Source: DATLGD01 sp035540755
GTDB lineage: Bacteria > Actinomycetota > Actinomycetes > Mycobacteriales > SCTD01
Direction of reading: 5' to 3'
Assembly: GCA_035540755.1 (NCBI GenBank)
Contig: DATLGD010000016.1
Location: forward strand, 1-9,855
DNA length: 9,855 bases
The position numbers and the translations under genes are program-made. The notes below the pieces were generated by a model. The model was given only the letters and a program-made list of their open reading frames with translations. It had not been told where the DNA came from and searched no databases. Shown here one piece after another: positions 1 through 6,305 of the stretch. Position 1 is the first letter of the stretch, and the number at the start of each line of letters is the position of its first letter.

Positions 1-824
1 GCCTCGGGCAGCGGCACGTCGGGGGCCTGCGACGTGACCGGCTCGGCTGCCCGCCGCGGCGCCGGCGCCATCGTGACGGCACCCGACAGCAACCGGCCGG
101 CCCGCGGCACGACCGGCCGGAGGCCCAGCTCGGACAGCAGCGTGAACACGGTGGCGGTCGCTGCGGACAGCACAGGCAGGCCGGCGGCGTCCTCGACCGG
201 TTGGACGGCCGGCAGCGAGGGCATCTGGACGCAGGCGGACAGCACCAGGGCGTCCGCGTCCCGGGTGTCGACCTTCTTCCAGTGCTCGTGCAGCCCGGCC
301 GGGTCGAGCTGGGCCACGGCCAGGTTGTCCGAGACCTCCAGGCTGTAGGCGTCGCAGACCTCGATGCCGGCGTCCTCGACGTAGTCGGCGACGAGCTGGG
401 TGAGCGGCTTCATGTACGGCGTCACCATGGCGATCTTGCGGGCCCCCATGGCCTCCAGGGCGCGCAGCAGCGCCCCGGCGCTGGACACCACCGGCACGTC
501 CAGACCCTCGCCGTCGAGCACACCGGTGATCTGGGCCTCGGCGTGGCAGTGGTAGCCCGGGCCCTGGGCCATGATGGCGACCAGGCAGGCCGAGGTCACG
601 ACGTGCGGCCGGGCGTCGGCGAGCTCGAGCGTGGCCCGCTCGGTCTGCGCGTTCATCCGGGCCAGCTCCTCCGGTGTCACGTGCTTCATGCGCATCCGGC
701 TGGAGTGGAACGTGAACTGCTCGTCGGGGACGAGCTCCTCCCGGTCGTGCAGCATCCGGGGGAGCTCGGTCTCCATGGTCAGGTTGGAGCTCGGCACGAT
801 CATGCCGATGCGGTGGACGCTCAC
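1..824 (-). CDS. Maleate cis-trans isomerase / Asp-Glu racemase superfamily enzyme (partial, C-terminus beyond window)
   Basis: The family interconverts maleate and fumarate in the cytoplasm through two opposed cysteines; relatives are Asp/Glu racemases and arylmalonate decarboxylases. The reading frame starts at GTG 824, with GAGG about five bases upstream, and stays open to the window edge (274 codons visible). Near the N-terminus is MIVPSSNLTMETE (residues 8-20), with the family Asn at N14. The two catalytic-type cysteines are C80 in SACLVAIM and C198 in LSACVQMPSL. Their 118-residue spacing is that of known maleate isomerases; arylmalonate decarboxylase has only the second cysteine. Y137 is in the place of the conserved active-site tyrosine. 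The usual domain is about 250 residues, so the Pro/Ala-rich stretch after GRLLSGAVTM is a non-conserved tail whose end is not seen. It is the last visible gene of the TRAP operon, 75 bases after dctM, with a hairpin between. Family is sure; maleate as substrate is not, and citraconate or another cis-diacid is possible. Confidence 0.85.
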   Translation of the reverse strand, partial: MSVHRIGMIVPSSNLTMETELPRMLHDREELVPDEQFTFHSSRMRMKHVTPEELARMNAQTERATLELADARPHVVTSACLVAIMAQGPGYHCHAEAQITGVLDGEGLDVPVVSSAGALLRALEAMGARKIAMVTPYMKPLTQLVADYVEDAGIEVCDAYSLEVSDNLAVAQLDPAGLHEHWKKVDTRDADALVLSACVQMPSLPAVQPVEDAAGLPVLSAATATVFTLLSELGLRPVVPRAGRLLSGAVTMAPAPRRAAEPVTSQAPDVPLPE

Positions 825-862
825 GGGTACCTCGCTGGACGTCGACGGGTGGAGGACCGGGC

Positions 863-899
863 GCGGCCGCGCGGGAGGGCGTGCCTCCCGCGCAGCCGC
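863..899 (-). other. Strong intercistronic stem-loop between dctM and the isomerase gene
   Basis: A perfect 10-bp inverted repeat (869-878 GCGCGGGAGG with 884-893 CCTCCCGCGC, loop GCGTG) is extended after one mismatch by five more pairs (863-867 with 895-899). It starts directly after the dctM stop codon. There is no T-run on either strand, so a classical intrinsic terminator is unlikely. A partial attenuator or an mRNA-stabilising hairpin that sets isomerase expression apart from the transporter would fit. Confidence 0.6.
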
Positions 900-2327
900 T
901 CAGGCGTACAAGAGCTGTGGCAGCCAGGTGACGAGGCCCGGGAAGATCGACAGGATCAGGATCGCCACCGCGAGCACGCCGACGTACGGCAGCGCTCCGA
1001 GCAGGATCTCCTTGAGCGGCACCTGAGGCGCCACGCCTCTCATCACGAACAGGTTCAGCCCCACCGGAGGTGTGATCAGCCCCATCTCCATGTTCAGCGT
1101 CATGATGATGCCGAACCAGATCGGGTCGAAGCCCAAGGAGATGATGAGCGGCAGCAGCACCGGGGTGACCATCACGATGATGGACACCGGGGGCAGGAAC
1201 AGGCCCATCAACAGCAGGATGATGTTGATGGCGATGAGCACGAGCCAGCGGTTGATGTCCAGCTCGACGATGGTGGCTGCCAGCTCCTGCGGCACCCGCA
1301 GGAAGCTCAGCACCGTCGCGATGACTGCCGAGAAGGCGACGATGAGCAGGATCATGGTGCTCTGGTTGGTCGTCTCGCGCAGCACGTGCAGCAGGCCCCG
1401 GGCCGACAGCCCGCGGTAGGCGGCGACCAGCAGCAGCACCAGCACCACACCGACAGCGGCCGCCTCGCTCGGCGTCGCGATGCCGGCGTAGAGCACGGTC
1501 AGCACCGAGACGATGAGGGCCAGGAACGGCAGCACCTGGATCAGCGCCTTGAAGCGCGCCGGCCAGGTGTACTCCGGCGGCGTGTACCCCACGACGTCCG
1601 GGACCTGCAGCACGGGCGTGCCGCTGTCGTACGGCCCCGGAGCGCCGGCGGGCCCGATGGCGCCTGCGTCGGTCATCTCCATCGAGCCGGCGCTCGCGGC
1701 GACCGGCACCGGCTGCTTGCGCAGCTCGAGCGAGACGGCGATGTAGATCCAGCCGCAGAACAGCACCGTCACCAGGATGCCCGGCACGATGCCGGCCGCG
1801 AACAGCTGGCCGATCGACTGCTCGGCCGCGATGCCGTAGATGATCAGCGTGACGCTGGGCGGGATGAGGATCCCCAGCGTGCCGCCCGCGGCGACCGCAC
1901 CGGTGGCGACCCGGCCGGAGAAGCCGCGATCGAGCATCTGGGGCACCGCCACCCGCCCGATCGCGGCGGCCGTCGCCGGGCTCGAGCCCGACAGCGCAGC
2001 GAAGATGGCCGAGGCCAGCACGCTGCTCATCGCCAGCCCGCCGCGGATCTTGCCCAGCCACGCCTCGCCCGCCTGGAACAGCTGCTGGCTGGCGGTCGAG
2101 CCGCCGAACAGGTTCCCCATGAGCACGAACAGCGGGATGGCCAGCAGCCCGAACTCGTTCAGCGAGCCGAACACGAAGTTGCCGAACAGGTCGAACTGCG
2201 AGGCGCCCAGGAAGAAGTAGATCGAGGCCAGCGCCGTCAGGCCGAGCGCGAAGGCGATCGGCATGCCGGTCATGAACAGGCCGAAGGCCATCGCGCCGAT
2301 GATGGCGCCTTGCACCAGCGGGCTCAC
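900..2327 (-). CDS. dctM: TRAP transporter large permease, DctM subunit
   Basis: This is the large membrane subunit of a tripartite ATP-independent periplasmic (TRAP) transporter. It carries the Na+- or H+-coupled transport path and takes substrate from the DctP binding protein. At 475 residues with about a dozen hydrophobic segments it shows the family motifs SGSSPATAAAIG (113-124), GGTLGILIPPS (148-158), GIATPSEAAAVG (282-293) and PPVGLNLFV near the C-terminus. The start is GTG 2327, whose GTGA overlaps the dctQ stop by four bases, so translation is probably coupled. Family members are usually about 425-430 residues. The excess is a hydrophilic, Gly/Pro-rich insert at about residues 204-256, between two membrane segments in mid-protein. 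Substrates of TRAP systems are mostly carboxylates (C4-dicarboxylates, sialate, keto acids), and this subunit alone does not reveal which. Confidence 0.95.
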   Translation of the reverse strand: MSPLVQGAIIGAMAFGLFMTGMPIAFALGLTALASIYFFLGASQFDLFGNFVFGSLNEFGLLAIPLFVLMGNLFGGSTASQQLFQAGEAWLGKIRGGLAMSSVLASAIFAALSGSSPATAAAIGRVAVPQMLDRGFSGRVATGAVAAGGTLGILIPPSVTLIIYGIAAEQSIGQLFAAGIVPGILVTVLFCGWIYIAVSLELRKQPVPVAASAGSMEMTDAGAIGPAGAPGPYDSGTPVLQVPDVVGYTPPEYTWPARFKALIQVLPFLALIVSVLTVLYAGIATPSEAAAVGVVLVLLLVAAYRGLSARGLLHVLRETTNQSTMILLIVAFSAVIATVLSFLRVPQELAATIVELDINRWLVLIAINIILLLMGLFLPPVSIIVMVTPVLLPLIISLGFDPIWFGIIMTLNMEMGLITPPVGLNLFVMRGVAPQVPLKEILLGALPYVGVLAVAILILSIFPGLVTWLPQLLYA

Positions 2328-3031
2328 GGTCGCTCCCTCTCGGCGTCACGCGTGGAAGTGGGTCCGGCGTCGCCGACCGGCCGGTCGAGCGCCTCGTCGG
2401 TGATGCCTGCGACGGCCGAACCGGTGGCGGCCGACAGCTCGGCGTGGCCCTGGCTGAGCAGCGCCGCGGCCTGCCGCGGGTCCCCACGGCCGAGCAGCGC
2501 CATCACCCCCTCGATGAGGAACGCGATGAGCTGGCAGGCGACCAGGATCATGCCGATCGGCAGGATCGCGTAGACGATGCTCAGCGGGGCCCGCCAGGCG
2601 GTCGGTGACCGCCAGCCGCCCTCGTAGGCCTCGTACCACTCGTGCCCGGCGCTCCAGGCCACCGCGAGCACGAGCAGCAGCGCGAAGGTCGAGGTGATCA
2701 GCCGGACGACGAGGCGGCCCCGGTCCTGCAACCGGTCGACCAGCAGGTCCACGCCGACGTGGGCGTGGTGCTTGAGCCCGTAGGCGGCACCGACGAAGGC
2801 GACGAACATCAGCAGGTAGATGGAGAGCTCGGTCTGCCACACGGTGGGCCGCCCCAGCAGGTAGCGGGACGTCACGGCGTGCAGCATGACTCCGGTCGCG
2901 GCGAGCAGGGCCACCGCGCTGAGCAACCCGGCGATCTCGCTGAGCACGTTGGCCCACCGGAAGGTCAGCACGTAGCGCAGCGGCGAGACCCTCCCCTCGT
3001 CGACGTCGACGCGAGCGGTGGAGGACGACAC
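2324..3031 (-). CDS. dctQ: TRAP transporter small permease, DctQ subunit
   Basis: This is the four-helix small membrane subunit that pairs with DctM. The 235-residue product has hydrophobic helices at about 31-52, 68-86, 110-130 and 150-175, and the family pattern SRYLLGRPTVWQTELSIYLL (55-74) followed by GLKHHAHVGVDLL (85-97). The start chosen is GTG 3031: GGAG lies five bases upstream (3040-3037) and the dctP stop is only two bases before it. The same frame stays open much further upstream, but that part lies antiparallel in phase to dctP and is not real coding. The stop overlaps the dctM start as GTGA. After the last helix there is a hydrophilic tail of about 55 residues, rich in Ala, Gly, Asp and Arg and longer than is usual for DctQ; its role is unknown. 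Confidence 0.92.
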   Translation of the reverse strand: MSSSTARVDVDEGRVSPLRYVLTFRWANVLSEIAGLLSAVALLAATGVMLHAVTSRYLLGRPTVWQTELSIYLLMFVAFVGAAYGLKHHAHVGVDLLVDRLQDRGRLVVRLITSTFALLLVLAVAWSAGHEWYEAYEGGWRSPTAWRAPLSIVYAILPIGMILVACQLIAFLIEGVMALLGRGDPRQAAALLSQGHAELSAATGSAVAGITDEALDRPVGDAGPTSTRDAERERP

Positions 3032-3033
3032 CG

Positions 3034-4113
3034 CTACTCCGCCGCGCCGGCGCTGACCTGCTTCGCCAGGTCGAGCAGCTCGCGTCCGTTCGGGGCGGAC
3101 GTGGCGTAGGCCTCCCACTGCGGCCGAGCCAGCTCGCGCCACTCCTCGAAGGCGGCGTCGTCCATCTGGACGACCTCGACACCGGCCTCGGAGAAGATCT
3201 GCTCGACCCGGGCGTCGTCCTCCTCGGAGGCGGAGAAGGCGTACTCCTGCAGGTCCTCCCCGACCGCGATGAGCGCGTCCTGCTGCTCCTGGCAGAGCCG
3301 CTCGAAGCTGCGGTTGGAGATGATCAGCGGCTCGTACATGAACCAGAACGTGTTCTGGGCCGGGGAGGTGAACGAGCGCACCTGCTCCTGCAGGTTGAAG
3401 GAGGCGAACGAGCCGGTGGAGGTGACGGCCGAGTCCAGCACGCCGGTCTGCATGGCCGTGTAGATCTCGCTGGAGGGCAGGCTGGTGATGCCGGCGCCGG
3501 CGCTCTCCAGCATCCGCTCGACGTAGCTGCCGGCGGCCCGCGTGGTGGAACCGGGGCGCACATCGCCCGGGCGCACGATCGGGTCGCCCTTCGCGCCGAT
3601 GGCACCGGCGTTCCAGACGTGGGTCAGCGGGCGGACGCCGTTCTCGTCCATCACCTCGACGAGCCGCTCCCCGATCTCGCTGTCGTGCCAGGCCTGCGCC
3701 TCCTCGTGGTTGCGCACCAGCGCCGGCATCAGGGTGACGCTGAAGTCGGGCACCCGGCCGGCGGCGTAGTCCAGCGGGAACACCGACATGTCGGTGCCCC
3801 CCTGCATCATCGAGTCGTACTGCTCGGTCGCCTTCACCAGCGAGCTGTTGGGGAAGATCTCCACCGTGACCTGGCCATCGGTGGCCTCGCTGGCCTGGTC
3901 GGCGAAGCGCTGGGCCAGCACGGCGCGGAAGTCGCCCTCCTCGCCGCCGGTGTCGGGCCACTGGTGGGTCAGGCGCAGGCTGACCTCGCCGCACTCGGCA
4001 GCGGCCTGCGTCCCGCCGTCACCACCCTGGCCGCCGCCGCAGGCGGCGAGCAGGACGAGCCCGGCCACGGCGGGCAGGGCGAGTCGGGCGGAGCTGGGGC
4101 GTCGTGCAGTCAT
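3034..4113 (-). CDS. dctP: TRAP transporter solute-binding lipoprotein, DctP family
   Basis: This extracytoplasmic receptor catches the substrate and delivers it to DctQM. The 359-residue product begins with a basic n-region, a hydrophobic core and the lipobox LAAC with the modified cysteine at C25, then a Gly-rich linker, so it should be membrane-anchored as expected in a Gram-positive. DctP features include LTHQWPDTG (48-56), GSTTRAAGSYVERM (188-201), where R192 sits at the conserved carboxylate-binding arginine, and SSEIYTAMQTGVLDSA (214-229). The start ATG 4113 has AGGAGA four bases upstream and overlaps the CoA-transferase stop as ATGA; a longer in-frame start at 4179 lies inside that upstream gene and would push the signal peptide inward. 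A carboxylate ligand is likely from the arginine and the family, but its identity is open. Confidence 0.95.
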   Translation of the reverse strand: MTARRPSSARLALPAVAGLVLLAACGGGQGGDGGTQAAAECGEVSLRLTHQWPDTGGEEGDFRAVLAQRFADQASEATDGQVTVEIFPNSSLVKATEQYDSMMQGGTDMSVFPLDYAAGRVPDFSVTLMPALVRNHEEAQAWHDSEIGERLVEVMDENGVRPLTHVWNAGAIGAKGDPIVRPGDVRPGSTTRAAGSYVERMLESAGAGITSLPSSEIYTAMQTGVLDSAVTSTGSFASFNLQEQVRSFTSPAQNTFWFMYEPLIISNRSFERLCQEQQDALIAVGEDLQEYAFSASEEDDARVEQIFSEAGVEVVQMDDAAFEEWRELARPQWEAYATSAPNGRELLDLAKQVSAGAAE

Positions 4114-5354
4114 GTCGTCTCCTGGGTGTCGCGAGGGATGTCCGCGGGATCTGGACCGGTCGTTGCGGGAGTCAGCCACGAGCGCAGCCGCTCCGAGTGC
4201 TCACCGAGCAGGGGAGGTGCGGCGTGCGCCGCGCGCGAGGTGCGGCTCAGCCAGATCGGGTTCCCGGGCAGATCGATCGCGCCGAGCGAGCTGTGCTGCA
4301 CGGTCTGCACGAGGCCCTGCTGGCGCACCTGCGGCGAGGCGTACACCTCGGCCAGGTCGCGGATCTCGCCGGCCGGGATGCCCTGGGCGCTGAAGTCGGC
4401 CAACCAGTCGGCGCGGTCCCGGGCCAGAAGGGCCGGCTCGAGGACCTGCCGCAGCTGCTCGCGGTGCTGCACCCGAGCTCGGTTGGTGGCGTACTGCGGG
4501 TCCTGCGGGTCGACGCCGACCAGGGGGGCGAAGCGGGCCCAGATCTGGTCGTTGCCGACGGCGATGACGAGCATGCCGTCCCGGACCGGGAAGGCGCCGT
4601 AGGGGGACAGCGTCGGGTGGTGGTTGCCGCCCGGTGCCGGCACCTCGCCGCCGACCAGGAACCGGGTGCCCTGGAAGGTGTGGATGCCGATCATCGCCGC
4701 CAGGAGCGAGGTGCGGACGATCTGGCCCCGACCGCTGCGCTCGCGCTCGTACAGCGCGGCGAGCACCCCGTGCGCGCCGAACATGCCGGCCAGGATGTCG
4801 GCGATCGGCACTCCGGCGCGGGTCGGCGAGGCGGCGTCCGGGCCGGTGAGGCTCATGAAGCCGCCCTCGCCCTGCAGGATCTGGTCGTAGCCGGGGCGGG
4901 CGCTGTCCGGACCGTCCGCGCCGAAGCCGGTGATGGACAGCACGACCAGGCGCGGGTTGAGCTCCTCGAGCCGCTCGACCGAGAAGCCGAGCCGGTCCAG
5001 CACCCCCGACCGGAAGTTCTCGACGAGCACGTCGGCGCGACCGACCAGGTCGGCGAGCACGGCCCGGTCGCCCTCGTCCTTGAGGTCGAGGACCAGGCTC
5101 TCCTTGTTGCGGTTGGCCGACAGGAAGTAGGTGCTCTGCTCCTCGCCCTCGGGCCCGACGAACGGCGGGCCCCAGGCCCGGGTCTCGTCCCCGTTCGGGT
5201 GCTCGATCTTGACGACCCTGGCTCCCAGGTCGCCGAGCAGCAAGGTGGCGTAGGGGCCGGCCAGGGCGCGGGAGAGGTCGACCACGAGCAGGCCCGACAG
5301 CGGCCCGTCCCCCGGCGCGGCCGGACTCGTCGTGGCGTGCGGGTCCTCGGGCAA
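4110..5354 (-). CDS. Class III (CaiB/BaiF family) CoA-transferase
   Basis: This enzyme moves CoA between carboxylic acids through an aspartyl-CoA anhydride or thioester; relatives are formyl-CoA, carnitine and mesaconate/itaconate-type CoA-transferases. Signatures are PLSGLLVVDLSRALAGPYAT (18-37), ARVVKIEHP (45-53), NRNKESLVLDL (81-91), ENFRSGVLDRLG (112-123) and GYDQILQGEGG (155-165). The likely catalytic aspartate is D186 in PIADILAGMFG, and a PPLLGEHSE end is also typical. The start is uncertain. ATG 5408 is in frame but has no ribosome site and lies inside the predicted operator, and the codons from 5405 to 5355 include many rare AT-ending or AGG/CGA types. From TTG 5354 on, nearly every codon ends in G or C, and a purine-rich AAGGG lies 11 bases upstream. 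TTG gives 414 residues, a normal length. The gene leads the TRAP operon and overlaps dctP by four bases, so it likely activates the imported acid or its product. Acyl partners cannot be read from the sequence. Confidence 0.9.
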   Translation of the reverse strand: MPEDPHATTSPAAPGDGPLSGLLVVDLSRALAGPYATLLLGDLGARVVKIEHPNGDETRAWGPPFVGPEGEEQSTYFLSANRNKESLVLDLKDEGDRAVLADLVGRADVLVENFRSGVLDRLGFSVERLEELNPRLVVLSITGFGADGPDSARPGYDQILQGEGGFMSLTGPDAASPTRAGVPIADILAGMFGAHGVLAALYERERSGRGQIVRTSLLAAMIGIHTFQGTRFLVGGEVPAPGGNHHPTLSPYGAFPVRDGMLVIAVGNDQIWARFAPLVGVDPQDPQYATNRARVQHREQLRQVLEPALLARDRADWLADFSAQGIPAGEIRDLAEVYASPQVRQQGLVQTVQHSSLGAIDLPGNPIWLSRTSRAAHAAPPLLGEHSERLRSWLTPATTGPDPADIPRDTQETT

Positions 5355-5374
5355 CAGACGTCGATCCCTTCCTC

Positions 5375-5389
5375 GGCGGCGTAGCCGCC
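5375..5389 (-). other. Small leader hairpin upstream of the CoA-transferase gene
   Basis: GGCGGC and GCCGCC form a six-pair stem with a three-base loop. On the minus strand it ends directly before the purine-rich GAGGAAGGG (5374-5366) that precedes the proposed TTG start. It might affect ribosome access, but in DNA this GC-rich a stem of this size can arise by chance. Confidence 0.3.
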
Positions 5390-5401
5390 TCTTGACGACC
5401 G

Positions 5402-5430
5402 GTGGCATAGTGGTCCGACCAGTGGGCCAC
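5402..5430. promoter_or_regulatory. Predicted operator for the divergent GntR/FadR-type regulator
   Basis: The core TGGTCCGACCA (5411-5421) is a palindrome around C5416. It matches the TNGTNNNACNA consensus of the FadR subfamily and equals the core of well-known E. coli FadR sites. Outer arms GTGGC (5402-5406) and GCCAC (5426-5430) are exact inverted partners at equal distance from the same centre, so 11 of 14 position pairs in the 29-base dyad are symmetric. It lies between the regulator gene and the CoA-transferase operon, just downstream of the predicted minus-strand promoter, where a bound repressor would block early transcription. Binding by the adjacent regulator is inferred. Confidence 0.75.
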
Positions 5431-5433
5431 GGC

Positions 5434-5462
5434 AGTGTGGCTGCTCTCACACGACACGTCAA
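5434..5462 (-). promoter_or_regulatory. Predicted sigma-70-type promoter for the CoA-transferase/TRAP operon
   Basis: On the minus strand TTGACG (5462-5457) is followed after exactly 17 bases by CACACT (5439-5434). The -35 box matches TTGACA in five of six positions; the -10 box keeps A2, A4 and T6 of TATAAT. Transcription would begin near 5427, placing the operator core at about +6 to +17 and leaving a leader of roughly 73 bases before TTG 5354. No equally good promoter was seen on the plus strand for the regulator; a TTGACG at 5392-5397 has no convincing -10 partner. Confidence 0.5.
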
Positions 5463-5472
5463 GGAGCACCCC

Positions 5473-6249
5473 ATGACCTCGCCGCCGGACGGCCTGTCCC
5501 CCGTCCCTCGCACGCGGCTCTACGAGCTGCTGGCCGAGCGGCTGGCGGCGCACGTCCAGCAGGCCGGCCTGCAGCCGGGCGATCGCTTCCCGGCCGAACG
5601 GGACCTGGCCAGGATGTTCGGCGTCAGCCGGAGCTCGCTCCGGCAGGCGCTCGTCAGCCTGGAGGTGCAGGGCGTCGTCACCATCCGGCACGGTGGCGGC
5701 GTCTTCCTGGCCGCCCCGGCCGAGCACGACCCGCTGCACGGACTGTGGGACCGCCGGCAGCGCCTGTCGGACATCTACGACGTCCGCGAGGCTCTCGAGG
5801 TCAAGATCGCGCAGCTGGCAGCGGTGCACCGGTCCGACCACGACCTGCGCCGGATCGAGGAGGCGCTGGCCGAGATGACCGCCGACCTCGCCGCAGGAGG
5901 CATCGGCGCGCACGCCGACGCCTCCTTCCACGCCGCGGTCACCTCGGCCGCCCACAACCCGGTGATGGTCGATCTCATGGCCTACGTGTCGGCCCAGATC
6001 TGGGAGAGCCGGATCGAGTCGCTGTCCCAGCCCGGCCGGCCGCCGCGGTCCCTGGCCGGCCACCAGGAGATCGCCACCGCGATCGTCGACCGCGACCCGG
6101 ACGGCGCCGCCGACGCCATGCGCGCTCACATCGCCCTGGTCGCGACGGTGACGCCGGAGGCGGCCTCCGCGGCAGCCCCGGCGGAGGCCGACGACGGCCG
6201 TCCCCACGCCTCCGGCCGAGGGCCGCAGGCGGCGGGGTCGGCCCGCTGA
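5473..6249 (+). CDS. GntR family transcriptional regulator, FadR subfamily (FCD domain)
   Basis: This is a ligand-responsive DNA-binding protein, usually a repressor, of 258 residues. The N-terminal winged helix-turn-helix spans about 14-80, with RFPAERDLARMFGVSRSSLR (38-57) as the recognition region and IRHGGGVFLA (71-80) as the wing. The C-terminal FCD domain, which binds small carboxylates often through a metal ion, keeps the likely metal ligands D149, H153, H197 and H219. The start ATG 5473 has AAGGAG six bases upstream; an in-frame GTG at 5332 would add about 47 residues of non-conserved sequence and read through the operator. It is divergent from the CoA-transferase/TRAP operon and followed after 56 bases by the carboxyltransferase gene on the same strand, so it probably controls the former and perhaps itself and the latter. 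The Pro/Ala/Gly-rich C-terminal 30 residues look disordered. Confidence 0.93.
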   Translation: MTSPPDGLSPVPRTRLYELLAERLAAHVQQAGLQPGDRFPAERDLARMFGVSRSSLRQALVSLEVQGVVTIRHGGGVFLAAPAEHDPLHGLWDRRQRLSDIYDVREALEVKIAQLAAVHRSDHDLRRIEEALAEMTADLAAGGIGAHADASFHAAVTSAAHNPVMVDLMAYVSAQIWESRIESLSQPGRPPRSLAGHQEIATAIVDRDPDGAADAMRAHIALVATVTPEAASAAAPAEADDGRPHASGRGPQAAGSAR

Positions 6250-6305
6250 CCGGCAGGCCGAACCCCGAACCCCATGACGACCCGAGGGTCCCCCAGGAGG
6301 CAGAT

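Noticed and set aside
1..824. Arylmalonate decarboxylase or hydantoin/Asp racemase as the name for the first gene
   Set aside because: The paired cysteines C80 and C198, with 118-residue spacing, and the SSNLTMETE start fit maleate isomerases better; arylmalonate decarboxylase lacks the first cysteine. Kept only as a superfamily alternative.
201..2573. A 790-codon open frame on the plus strand across the isomerase and TRAP permease genes
   Set aside because: It is a GC-driven shadow. The translation is rich in His, Gln, Arg and Asp with no domain, while the opposite strand encodes clear family motifs.
3032..3994. Upstream extension of the dctQ frame, which could look like a fused 556-residue protein
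   Set aside because: This part overlaps dctP in another frame and is Arg/Ala/Gly-rich without motifs; GTG 3031 with its GGAG site gives a normal DctQ.
5332..5472. Upstream GTG start for the regulator
   Set aside because: It would translate through the operator into a poorly coding Arg-rich stretch; ATG 5473 has AAGGAG at ideal spacing and places the helix-turn-helix at the usual distance.
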